This document shows, piece by piece, positions 43,791 through 52,051 of a stretch of 64,000 bases of DNA (the stretch's first letter is position 1; each line of letters opens with the position of its first letter). The stretch is from DLAJ01 sp023663615 (GTDB lineage Bacteria; Bacillota; Clostridia; Lachnospirales; Lachnospiraceae). The stretch is from positions 31,350 to 95,349 of the forward strand of contig JAMPHA010000004.1 of assembly GCA_023663615.1 (NCBI GenBank), read 5' to 3'. The position numbers were made by a program, and so were the translations under genes. The notes below the pieces were generated by a model that was given only the letters and a program-made list of their open reading frames with translations, ran no database searches and was not told the origin of the DNA.

Positions 43791-45512
43791 GTGAATGATT
43801 TGCGTTATCAGGTGGATTACCTTACGGCGATGAACAAAAAGTTGTCGGACAACGAAAAAATGTACCGGATGGTATGCGATATGTCCTCCTGTGCTTATCT
43901 TTATTATGATTATAAGGACGGTCAGATCAGACTGCTTGGGAACTGGCAGACCTTTTTCCCACTGGACATCCGGCATATTCAGGATGTGGAACGCATTTTT
44001 GATTATGTGGAGGAGGAAGACGCGGAGCGGCTCGGAGAGGTTCTCCACCGCGAGGCGCCCACGACGGAAAAAGTCAGCTGTGAATGCAAACTGCGCGGTC
44101 AAAAAAAGTGGCTGGAATGTGAGACGGTCATTGTGTCGGACGAGGCGGGAAACAGCGGGAGCAAAGTCATTAAATTCCGTGATATTTCCCGTTTCAAGCA
44201 GCAAAATGATGAATTGACCTATCTGGCATATTATGATATGCTGACGGGACTGTACAATCGGAACTATTTTGTCGGGCAGCTCTCGGAATGGCTTGAAAGA
44301 GCCAAAAAGGAACAGACCGTCGTGTCCGTGATGTTTCTGGATATTGATGATTTTCGTAAAGTCAATGACGGTCTCGGAATGATCGTGGGCGACGAGCTCG
44401 TACAGGCATTCGGACAGTTTTTGGGTGAGTTTCGCTCCGATCAGGTGATCGTGTCCCATTTTAACAGCGACGTTTATTGTCTTGCGATCTACGATCCGTG
44501 CGGAACGCGGAGCGTGGATGCGATTTACAAAGCGGTCAGGGAGCGTCTCGCAAAACCCTTTGTGCTGACAGGGCATAAAGAGATTGAGATCACGGTCTGC
44601 GCGGGTGTGGCGGAGTTCCCGGAATCGGCTGCGAATGCGATCGAACTGATCAACAATGCGGAGATTGTCTTATATAAAGCAAAAAGCATCGGCAGCAATG
44701 AGATCCAATATTTTGACGCGCCGATCATTCACGACTTCTTACATCATGTCCAGATCGAAAATAAGCTGAAAGGCGCGGTAACGCAAAAACAGTTCCTGCT
44801 TTTTTATCAGCCGCAGTATGATGTGGAGAGCGGGCGGCTGCGCGGCGTTGAGGCGCTGATCCGCTGGAAGGATGAAAACGGCAAACTGATCAGTCCGGCC
44901 GAATTTATTCCGATTGCGGAGAAAAACGGCAGTATTGTCAGTATCGGCGCATGGGTTGTGGAAGAGGCGTTCCGCACCTACGCGGAGTGGCGCGATAAAT
45001 ACGGCGTCCGCCTGATCATGTCCATCAATGTTTCCGCGATCCAGTATAAGCGCAAGGATTTTGTATCCAATATCATTTCTCTGATGGAACGCTATGAAAT
45101 AGAGTCCAATGAGATCGAATTTGAGATCACGGAAAGCGTATTGATCGACGATTTTGCGGAAGTGATCGAGAAGATGAAGCAGCTTAGGGAGTACGGCATC
45201 CGCGTATCGCTGGATGATTTCGGGACGGGATTCTCCTCGCTTTCTTATTTGAAAGGACTGCCGATCGACACGCTAAAGATTGATAAGAGCTTTATCGACA
45301 CGGTGATCACGGACGATTCCACCCGCATCATCACGGAATCCATTGTATCCATGGTAAAAAAATTAGGATTTGAGACCGTTGCGGAAGGCGTGGAGACCGA
45401 GGCGCAGTACGAATATCTGCGCGATATTCACTGTGACAATATCCAGGGCTTTTATTTAGGAAAGCCGATGCCGAAGGACGAAGTGGAGCAGATTCTTACG
45501 GCGCAGTTATAA
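43791..45512 (+). CDS. GGDEF-EAL protein: degenerate cyclase domain, intact c-di-GMP phosphodiesterase domain
   Basis: The GTG start follows GAGAGGAG. The 573-residue soluble protein has a PAS-like N-terminus (about 15-130), then a GGDEF domain (about 145-310) with YDMLTGLYNRNYF. The active loop, however, reads HFNSDVYC instead of a GGDEF motif, so it cannot be a normal cyclase and may only bind GTP. The EAL domain (about 325-570) keeps EALIRW, NVSA, EITES, LDDFGTGFSS and KIDKSFID, the metal and catalytic residues. It most likely degrades c-di-GMP in response to the PAS input. Confidence 0.9.
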   Translation: MNDLRYQVDYLTAMNKKLSDNEKMYRMVCDMSSCAYLYYDYKDGQIRLLGNWQTFFPLDIRHIQDVERIFDYVEEEDAERLGEVLHREAPTTEKVSCECKLRGQKKWLECETVIVSDEAGNSGSKVIKFRDISRFKQQNDELTYLAYYDMLTGLYNRNYFVGQLSEWLERAKKEQTVVSVMFLDIDDFRKVNDGLGMIVGDELVQAFGQFLGEFRSDQVIVSHFNSDVYCLAIYDPCGTRSVDAIYKAVRERLAKPFVLTGHKEIEITVCAGVAEFPESAANAIELINNAEIVLYKAKSIGSNEIQYFDAPIIHDFLHHVQIENKLKGAVTQKQFLLFYQPQYDVESGRLRGVEALIRWKDENGKLISPAEFIPIAEKNGSIVSIGAWVVEEAFRTYAEWRDKYGVRLIMSINVSAIQYKRKDFVSNIISLMERYEIESNEIEFEITESVLIDDFAEVIEKMKQLREYGIRVSLDDFGTGFSSLSYLKGLPIDTLKIDKSFIDTVITDDSTRIITESIVSMVKKLGFETVAEGVETEAQYEYLRDIHCDNIQGFYLGKPMPKDEVEQILTAQL

Positions 45513-45553
45513 AAAAGAGGTTATGGACAAAGGGAACAGAACGGAGTGTCGGA

Positions 45554-46909
45554 ATGGATTTTTCCGAAAGAACGGACATTATAGAGCAAATTGAACGATG
45601 CTTTGAGGAGCGCGGGGGCAGTGTCCTTGTTTTATACGGAGAGAGGGGCATGGGGAAAACGACGCTCCTTTTGCAGCTCGCAAAAGCGTATAACAGTGTC
45701 TATTATCATGCGGTTCCCGCTTCCGAATACCAGCAGGCGTCCCTCATGCTGTACCGGCTTCACAAAGAACATGTGCAGCCGGATGAGAGCGATGTCTATC
45801 ATACGGTATTTACCGCGCTCACAGAGCGCTGTAAACAGTCGAAGGTCTTGTTCCTGATCGATGAAGCCGAGCATATCCTGAAAGCCGGAGAGCAGTTTTC
45901 TTCCGCGCTGCGCATCCTGTTAAATCATGGCTATTCCGATACGGATTTTCTCGTTCTTTTATCCTGTTCCTCTTTGAGTTTTGTGGCAAACTCGCTGGGA
46001 AAGCGGCTTGGCGGCTGTGCGTCCCTGATACGCGGGATCCATAAGCTTGGCGCGCTGTCCTTTTCGGATACCTGCGCGTATCGAAACGGGAGAGCAGTGC
46101 GGGAATGCTTTTCTGCCTATGCGCTGCTTGGAGGCAATCCCGCATATCTGGAGGCGGCAAAAGCATATTCTTCCGCAGAAGGGATGATCTGCGGGCTCTT
46201 TCTCGACCGGACGGGACTCATGCATGACTACGGATTTGACTGCCTGTTCGGGGAACTGCGGGAGTTTGGCGTATACGCGACGATTTTGTATACGATCGCG
46301 CGCGGAAAAAACAAGTTAAACGACATTCACCTTGCGACGGGATTTTCGAGGGCGAAGATCAGCGTGTATCTGAAAAACCTAATGGAACTGGATCTGGTCG
46401 AAAAGGTGTATTCCTACGGCGCAGGTCCGCGCGATGATTCCAAGAAAGGGTTGTACCGCATCTTAAATCCGGCGTTGGAATTCTGGTATCGTTTCCTTTA
46501 TGCCGATCGGAGCGCATTATCGCTTAAGACGCCGGAGGCGTTTTATGAGGAGTGGATTAAGCCGCAGCTTTTGTCTTTTATGGAGCGCGCTTATGCGCGC
46601 GTGGCGGCGCAGGCGCTGACGGAGGGCAGAGTGTGGGAAAAGGGACATATCGTGCGTTGCGAGGAGTGGATCGGAAAATCGGGCGAGATCCCGGTCGTCG
46701 CCATCACGAGACATGGGGAAGCGATTCCGGTATTTATCCATTACGGCGCGCGGCCGCTTCAGGTGGAAGATACGGAGTGGTATGCGTTCTGCTGTAAAAA
46801 AGCGCGTCTGACATCCAAAAACATGATCATTTTTTCGGAGGACGGGCAGGAAGAAGAAGTGAATGCGCGCGCACATGTCCTGTCGCTCTTTTCTCTTTTT
46901 ACATCCTGA
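45554..46909 (+). CDS. AAA-type ATPase with DUF234-like C-terminal domain
   Basis: The 451-residue protein has a P-loop, GERGMGKTTLL, near residues 28-38 and Walker B in VLFLIDEAEH. A winged-helix-like part follows (TGFSRAKISVYLKNLMELDLVEKV), then a C-terminal domain (about 300-440) resembling DUF234, a nuclease-like module seen after this ATPase in archaea and bacteria. The family function is not established. Two of its features, EWIG and IPVVAITRHG, could be the remnant acidic/lysine core. It is 42 bases after the EAL gene and 22 before topB. Confidence 0.75.
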   Translation: MDFSERTDIIEQIERCFEERGGSVLVLYGERGMGKTTLLLQLAKAYNSVYYHAVPASEYQQASLMLYRLHKEHVQPDESDVYHTVFTALTERCKQSKVLFLIDEAEHILKAGEQFSSALRILLNHGYSDTDFLVLLSCSSLSFVANSLGKRLGGCASLIRGIHKLGALSFSDTCAYRNGRAVRECFSAYALLGGNPAYLEAAKAYSSAEGMICGLFLDRTGLMHDYGFDCLFGELREFGVYATILYTIARGKNKLNDIHLATGFSRAKISVYLKNLMELDLVEKVYSYGAGPRDDSKKGLYRILNPALEFWYRFLYADRSALSLKTPEAFYEEWIKPQLLSFMERAYARVAAQALTEGRVWEKGHIVRCEEWIGKSGEIPVVAITRHGEAIPVFIHYGARPLQVEDTEWYAFCCKKARLTSKNMIIFSEDGQEEEVNARAHVLSLFSLFTS

Positions 46910-46930
46910 CATACATAGATTGGAAGAAGC

Positions 46931-48949
46931 ATGGAGAAACGATTATTTATTGCGGAAAAACCGAGCGTTGCAAGAGAATTTGCGAAAGCGCTCCAGGTAA
47001 AGGGCGCAAACAGGGACGGCTATATTGAATCGGAGGATACGATCGTTACATGGTGTGTGGGACATCTCGTCACAATGAGTTATCCGGACGCTTACGACGA
47101 GCGCCTAAAAAGATGGAGCCTTAACACGCTTCCGTTTATTCCGACCGAATATAAATACGAAGTCATCGACAGCGTGGCAAAGCAGTTTCGCATTGTCAGC
47201 GGGCTGTTGACGCGAAACGATGTGACGACCATCTATGTCTGCACGGACTCCGGGCGCGAGGGAGAATATATTTATCGTCTGGTGGAGAGGCAGGCGCATG
47301 TGACGGGAAAGACCAGAAAACGCGTATGGATCGACTCACAGACAGAGGAAGAGATCTTGCGCGGTGTGCGCGAGGCGAAGGACTTATCCGAATATGACAA
47401 CTTAAGCGCCGCCGCCTATCTGCGCGCGAAAGAAGACTATCTGATGGGCATCAACTTTTCCCGCGTTCTCACCTTAAAATACGGCGGATCGATCAAAAAT
47501 TATCTGAAAGCGGAGCGCGCCTCCGTCTCGGTCGGGCGCGTGATGACCTGTGTGCTCGGAATGGTCGTCAAAAGAGAACGTGAGATTCGTGCATTTGTCA
47601 AAACGCCGTTTTACCGTGTGATCGGCAGTTTCTTACTGGCTGACCGGCGTTTCGACGGAGAATGGCGCGCAGGTAAAGACTCCATCTACGAAAATTCTCC
47701 CGCGCTGTATAAGGAAAACGGCTTTTTGGAGGAGAAAGACGCCCGCGCGCTCATCGCCCATGTGGAAGGGAAAACGGCGGTTGTGGAAAAATTAGAGCGG
47801 AAAAAGGAAAACAAAAACCCGCCGCTTTTGTATAATCTTGCAGAGCTGCAGAACGATTGTTCCAAATATTTTAAGATCAGCCCGGACGAGACGCTTTCCT
47901 ACGTGCAGGAAATGTATGAAAAGAAGCTATTAACCTATCCGAGGACCGATGCGCGCGTGCTTTCCAGCGCCGTGGCAAAGGAGATCGACAAAAATATCCG
48001 CGGGCTCATGCAATATGCGCCGGTCAGCGGATTTGCGGCGCTGCTCATTGAAAAGAACGCATACCGCGGCGTCGGAAAGAGCCGCTATGTGAACGATAAG
48101 CAGATCACCGACCATTATGCCATTATTCCGACCGGTCAGGGGCTTCGTGACTTAGAGAAGCTCAGCCCGACCGCGGCGCATATTTACGAGCTGGTCGCAC
48201 GGCGGTTCTTGAGCATTTTTTATCCGCCGGCAGTCTACGAAAAGATTTCCCTTGTGAGCAGAGTGGACACGGAGATTTTCGTCTCGAACATGAAGGTGTT
48301 AAAAAAGGAAGGCTATCTGATCGTCGCGCGTCCTTCTTTTTTAGGGAAAGAGAACGAAAAGGAACCGGGGAAAGAACCGGAAAAAGAAAACGGTCCGGCG
48401 GAAGAGACGGTCAAATGTGACGAGGCGCTTCTTGCCATGCTTGACAACGTGAAGAAGGGCAGCGCGCTTGAGGCGAAGGAGTATCAGGTAAAAGAGGGTG
48501 AGACAACGCCGCCGAAGCGCTATAATTCCGGCTCCATGATCCTGACGATGGAAAATGCGGGGCAGTTTATCGAGGATGAGGAGCTGCGCGCGCAGATCAA
48601 GGGGAGCGGGATCGGCACGAGCGCGACCAGAGCCGAGATCTTAAAGAAGCTGGTGCATATCAAGTACTTAAAGCTCAACAAAAAAACACAGGTGATCACG
48701 CCGACGCTGCTCGGCGAGATGATCTACGACGTCGTGGACAGTTCCATGAAAGCGCTGCTCGATCCGGCGCTGACCGCGAGCTGGGAAAAAGGGCTTTCCG
48801 GCGTGGCGGACGGCTCCATCACGGAACAGGAATACATGGATAAGCTGAATGGCTTTGTAACGCGCCGCACAGAATATGTCAAACAGATCAGCGATCAAAG
48901 CTTTTTGTATCCCAAATTTGACGCGGCGGCGGGATTCTACCAAAATTGA
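46931..48949 (+). CDS. topB: DNA topoisomerase III (type IA)
   Basis: The 672-residue product has the TOPRIM domain (RLFIAEKPSVAREFAKAL; YVCTDSGREGEYIYR with the acidic metal site). The catalytic tyrosine lies in LLTYPRTDAR, near residue 335. The C-terminal NSGSMILTMENAGQF and GSGIGTSATRAEIL match TopB-like type IA enzymes. A short Lys/Glu-rich stretch (about 478-500) looks like a linker insertion. No zinc finger is present at the end. It decatenates DNA. It may be a second TopB-type copy, as is common in Clostridia. Confidence 0.9.
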   Translation: MEKRLFIAEKPSVAREFAKALQVKGANRDGYIESEDTIVTWCVGHLVTMSYPDAYDERLKRWSLNTLPFIPTEYKYEVIDSVAKQFRIVSGLLTRNDVTTIYVCTDSGREGEYIYRLVERQAHVTGKTRKRVWIDSQTEEEILRGVREAKDLSEYDNLSAAAYLRAKEDYLMGINFSRVLTLKYGGSIKNYLKAERASVSVGRVMTCVLGMVVKREREIRAFVKTPFYRVIGSFLLADRRFDGEWRAGKDSIYENSPALYKENGFLEEKDARALIAHVEGKTAVVEKLERKKENKNPPLLYNLAELQNDCSKYFKISPDETLSYVQEMYEKKLLTYPRTDARVLSSAVAKEIDKNIRGLMQYAPVSGFAALLIEKNAYRGVGKSRYVNDKQITDHYAIIPTGQGLRDLEKLSPTAAHIYELVARRFLSIFYPPAVYEKISLVSRVDTEIFVSNMKVLKKEGYLIVARPSFLGKENEKEPGKEPEKENGPAEETVKCDEALLAMLDNVKKGSALEAKEYQVKEGETTPPKRYNSGSMILTMENAGQFIEDEELRAQIKGSGIGTSATRAEILKKLVHIKYLKLNKKTQVITPTLLGEMIYDVVDSSMKALLDPALTASWEKGLSGVADGSITEQEYMDKLNGFVTRRTEYVKQISDQSFLYPKFDAAAGFYQN

Positions 48950-48989
48950 CTGGATCGGTCGAAATACACTGCGCTTGCAAGATCAATGC

Positions 48990-49015
48990 GGCATGCCGGT
49001 TCCATCTGGCATGCC
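48990..49015 (+). terminator. Possible terminator-like hairpin after topB
   Basis: GGCATGCC (48990-48997) and GGCATGCC (49008-49015), each itself palindromic, can pair across a 10-base loop. Only three Ts follow, so termination is uncertain. Confidence 0.35.
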
Positions 49016-49076
49016 GGTTTGAACAGACAGACGGTTTCATGCGCGCAGAGGCGCGGGAATGGAGGACAATTACTTT

Positions 49077-49751
49077 ATGGAATCAGCAAAGATCACAAAC
49101 CTGTACGATTTAGAGAAGACCGTTGCGGCGGAATTATTTGAGGGAAAGACCTATCCGTGGGAATTACTTCCGCTGATCGGCGAGTTTATCGTTTCGCTTG
49201 GAAAGCGTTTGGATCCGTCGGTTTACGAAGAACGCGCGGAGCATGTCTGGGTGGCGAAAAGCGCGAAGGTGTTTGACAGCGCGTATCTCGGCGCGCCGTG
49301 CATCATTGATGAGGAAGCCGAAGTGCGGCAGTGCGCGTTCATCCGCGGCAATGCGATCGTCGGAAAGGGAGCGGTCGTCGGCAATTCCACGGAACTCAAA
49401 AACGTGATCCTGTTCGACAAGGTGCAGGTGCCGCATTATAACTATGTCGGCGACAGCATTTTGGGGTACCGCGCGCATATGGGCGCCGGTTCGATCACGT
49501 CCAACGTCAAGAGCGATAAAACGCTCGTGGTCGTAAAGGAGGCTGCTTCGGGCGAAGCGGTGGAGACGGGGATGAAAAAGTTCGGCGCCATGCTCGGCGA
49601 CTTTGTGGAAGTCGGCTGTAATTCCGTCTTAAATCCCGGAACCGTGATCGGCAGAAACTCGAATGTGTATCCGTTGTCGAGCGTGCGCGGCGTCATTCCG
49701 GGCGGACATATTTATAAGGATGCGGCGCATCTGGTAAAAAAGAACGCTTAA
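49077..49751 (+). CDS. Left-handed beta-helix (hexapeptide) protein, sugar-nucleotide acyl/uridylyltransferase-like
   Basis: ATG 49077 is preferred because GGAGGA lies about 11 bases upstream; ATG 49059 overlaps that site. The 224-residue product has a short helical N-terminus and then hexapeptide repeats from about residue 70 (AYLGAPCIIDEEAEVRQCAFIRGNAIVG, in parts), ending with GRNSNVYPLSSVRGVIPGG. This resembles the C-terminal half of GlmU-type proteins without a nucleotidyltransferase domain. Acetyltransferase activity is possible. The substrate is unknown. Confidence 0.7.
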   Translation: MESAKITNLYDLEKTVAAELFEGKTYPWELLPLIGEFIVSLGKRLDPSVYEERAEHVWVAKSAKVFDSAYLGAPCIIDEEAEVRQCAFIRGNAIVGKGAVVGNSTELKNVILFDKVQVPHYNYVGDSILGYRAHMGAGSITSNVKSDKTLVVVKEAASGEAVETGMKKFGAMLGDFVEVGCNSVLNPGTVIGRNSNVYPLSSVRGVIPGGHIYKDAAHLVKKNA

Positions 49752-49855
49752 AAAATCACGCAGGAAGAACCGATTAGTCAATTTCTGTCAGAAAGCGGAC
49801 GGAGGATGCAAAAAATACTGGATTTTTTTGACAAATTGTGAGAAAATTGAAGCAG

Positions 49856-49891
49856 TGGCGTAACGGGGTGTCTGCATCCCGGCAGGCGCCA
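49856..49891 (+). promoter_or_regulatory. Structured leader upstream of the NifU-like/GGGtGRT genes
   Basis: A perfect hairpin, CGGGGTG, TCTG loop, CATCCCG (49864-49881), is enclosed by an outer stem TGGCG (49856-49860)/CGCCA (49887-49891). It lies 29 bases before the ribosome-binding site. A consensus -35 TTGACA (49828-49833) is present without a clear -10. No known riboswitch class fits. Confidence 0.45.
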
Positions 49892-49924
49892 GCAATCATA
49901 CCATCAATCGAAAGGAGATTTCAC

Positions 49925-50617
49925 ATGATTTATTCAAAGGAAGTTGAAGAAATGTGTACCGTAGCACAGGGCGTACATCACGGCTGCGCTCCGATTCCGG
50001 AAGAAGCCAAGTGGGTACAGGCGAAAAAGGTGGAAGACATTTCCGGTCTGACGCACGGTGTGGGCTGGTGTGCTCCTCAGCAGGGCGCATGTAAGCTGAC
50101 GCTGAACGTGAAAGAGGGAATCATTCAGGAGGCGCTCGTGGAGACGATCGGCTGCTCCGGCATGACGCATTCCGCAGCGATGGCGGCTGAGATTCTTCCC
50201 GGTCTTACCGTGATGGAAGCGCTCAACACCGACCTCGTATGCGATGCGATCAATACCGCTATGAGAGAGTTGTTCTTACAGATCGTTTACGGACGTACGC
50301 AGAGTGCATTCTCCGAGGAAGGACTGCCGGTCGGCGCCGGTCTGGAAGATCTTGGAAAGGGCTTGAGAAGCCAGGTTGGCACCATGTACGGTACCTTAAA
50401 GAAAGGTCCTCGTTATCTGGAAATGGCGGAGGGCTATGTAACCGGAATCGCTCTTGACAAGGACGATCAGATCATCGGTTACAAGTTCGTAAGCCTTGGA
50501 AAGATGACTGATTTCATCAAAAAAGGTGATGATCCGAACACTGCTTATGAAAAGGCAAGCGGACAGTACGGTCGTGTCGATGACGCAGTAAAGATCATCG
50601 ATCCGCGCAAAGAATAA
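49925..50617 (+). CDS. NifU-like iron-sulfur scaffold-type protein paired with GGGtGRT
   Basis: ATG 49925 follows GAAAGGAGA. The 230-residue protein has a NifU/IscU-like core. LTHGVGWCAPQQGACKLTLNV and ALVETIGCSGMTHSAAMAAEIL, in parts, contain cysteines placed like the scaffold cysteines. FVSLGKMTDFIKKGDDPN lies near the C-terminus. It is consistently described as an iron-sulfur scaffold-type partner of the GGGtGRT protein, whose gene follows after 20 bases. Metal binding is inferred from the cysteines. The pair lacks the usual NifS/IscS desulfurase neighbour. Confidence 0.75.
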   Translation: MIYSKEVEEMCTVAQGVHHGCAPIPEEAKWVQAKKVEDISGLTHGVGWCAPQQGACKLTLNVKEGIIQEALVETIGCSGMTHSAAMAAEILPGLTVMEALNTDLVCDAINTAMRELFLQIVYGRTQSAFSEEGLPVGAGLEDLGKGLRSQVGTMYGTLKKGPRYLEMAEGYVTGIALDKDDQIIGYKFVSLGKMTDFIKKGDDPNTAYEKASGQYGRVDDAVKIIDPRKE

Positions 50618-50637
50618 ATCAGGAGGAGGATAAATCA

Positions 50638-51648
50638 ATGGCTTTATTTGAATCATATGAAAGAAGAATTGACACCATCAATTCCGTATTAAATAGCTAT
50701 GGGATCTCTTCGCTCGAGGAAGCGGAAAAGATCACCAAAGACGCTGGCCTTGATGTATATGAGCAGGTGAAGAAGATTCAGCCGATCTGCTTTGAAAATG
50801 CATGCTGGGCGTACACGGTAGGCGCGGCGATCGCGATCAAGAAGAATTGCAGAAAGGCTTCGGAAGCAGCCGCAGCGATCGGCGAAGGTTTACAGGCATT
50901 CTGTATACCGGGTTCCGTTGCAGATACCCGTAAGGTCGGTCTCGGACACGGAAACCTCGGCAAGATGCTGTTGGAGGAAGATACCGACTGCTTCTGCTTC
51001 TTGGCAGGTCATGAGTCCTTTGCGGCGGCGGAGGGTGCGATCGGTATCGCGGAAAAGGCGAATAAGGTCCGCAAGAAACCGCTCCGCGTCATCTTAAACG
51101 GTCTCGGAAAGGATGCGGCAAAGATCATTTCCCGTATCAACGGCTTTACCTTTGTGGAGACGGAGTACGATCCGTATAAAAATGAAGTAAAGGAGATCGA
51201 GCGTATTTCCTATTCCGACGGGCTTCGCTCCAAAGTAAACTGCTACGGTGCAAATTCCGTTCCTGAGGGCGTTGCGATCATGTGGAAGGAGAATGTGGAC
51301 GTATCCATCACCGGTAACTCCACGAACCCGACCAGATTCCAGCATCCGGTTGCAGGTACATACAAGAAAGAGCGTACCGAAGCGGGAAAGAAATACTTCT
51401 CCGTTGCTTCCGGCGGCGGTACCGGCCGTACGCTGCATCCCGATAATATGGCGGCGGGTCCGGCATCCTACGGATTTACCGATACTTTGGGACGTATGCA
51501 TTCCGACGCGCAGTTTGCGGGATCTTCTTCCGTTCCGGCGCACGTAGAAATGATGGGTCTGATCGGCATGGGCAATAATCCGATGGTCGGCGCTACGGTT
51601 GCTGTTGCCGTTTCCGTGGAGGAAGCTGCGGCGGCAGGCAAGTTCTAA
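50638..51648 (+). CDS. GGGtGRT family protein (function unknown)
   Basis: The 336-residue product shows the motif that gives the family its name, SGGGTGRTLHPDNM (about residue 262 onward), and ends AVAVSVEEAAAAGKF. Other conserved-looking blocks are CFENACWAYTVGAAIAIKK and VKEIERISYSDGLRSKVNC. It has cysteines and is paired with the NifU-like protein, so an Fe-S or redox role is plausible but not shown. It has a very strong AGGAGGAGG ribosome-binding site. A terminator follows, so the two genes make one unit. Confidence 0.85.
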   Translation: MALFESYERRIDTINSVLNSYGISSLEEAEKITKDAGLDVYEQVKKIQPICFENACWAYTVGAAIAIKKNCRKASEAAAAIGEGLQAFCIPGSVADTRKVGLGHGNLGKMLLEEDTDCFCFLAGHESFAAAEGAIGIAEKANKVRKKPLRVILNGLGKDAAKIISRINGFTFVETEYDPYKNEVKEIERISYSDGLRSKVNCYGANSVPEGVAIMWKENVDVSITGNSTNPTRFQHPVAGTYKKERTEAGKKYFSVASGGGTGRTLHPDNMAAGPASYGFTDTLGRMHSDAQFAGSSSVPAHVEMMGLIGMGNNPMVGATVAVAVSVEEAAAAGKF

Positions 51649-51685
51649 ATTTATCTTGTTTCATAGAGGTGCCGAAAGGCTTGAA

Positions 51686-51721
51686 AGTACCGCAATCTAT
51701 AGGGGTTGCGGTACTTTTTTT
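51686..51721 (+). terminator. Rho-independent terminator after the GGGtGRT gene
   Basis: AGTACCGCAA (51686-51695) pairs with TTGCGGTACT (51706-51715) and seven Ts follow. It closes the two-gene unit. Confidence 0.9.
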
Positions 51722-51923
51722 GCTAAATGCCAGAAAGAAAATCAGCGTTTGGTCTCGGATATGCCATCGGAAGCACCTTGGAAAAAACGCTGATGAATGG
51801 ACATAGTGAATCTTGACGAAAAAATTTCTTCAAAAACAGAAAAACGGGAAGAAACATGCACAAAAAACAATGCCTGATTTTCAAAGAATTGTATATTTTG
51901 ATTGGAAATACACAAAAAATGTC

Positions 51924-51933
51924 GGGGGGGGGG
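51924..51933 (+). repeat. Run of ten G directly upstream of the chemoreceptor promoter
   Basis: G10 at 51924-51933 ends exactly one base before the -35 TTGCTT. Such mononucleotide runs change length by slippage. Confidence 0.9.
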
Positions 51934-51962
51934 TTGCTTTTAACGGATATAAACGATATAAT
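51934..51962 (+). promoter_or_regulatory. Putative sigma-A promoter for the Cache chemoreceptor
   Basis: TTGCTT (51934-51939), 17-base spacer, perfect TATAAT (51957-51962). It lies about 90 bases before the start codon. Confidence 0.75.
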
Positions 51963-52051
51963 AAAACAATCTACATATATTATATAGCTTTATCAGAAGA
52001 AGATCCCCATGAACCAGAAATGAATACTACTAGAAAGAGAGAGGAACTCAG

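Larger units (their letters stand above)
51722..52051 (+). other. 330-base leader region of the chemoreceptor gene
   Basis: No gene is supported. The stretch is A+T-rich and contains a G10 run and a promoter, listed separately. The frame at 51813-52070 crosses the G run, has biased composition (Lys, Tyr) and matches no family known to me. Confidence 0.55.

Noticed and set aside
43680..44576. 298-codon minus-strand open frame over the start of the GGDEF/EAL gene
   Set aside because: It is the shadow of a real gene with domain motifs on the other strand, and its product has no recognisable features.
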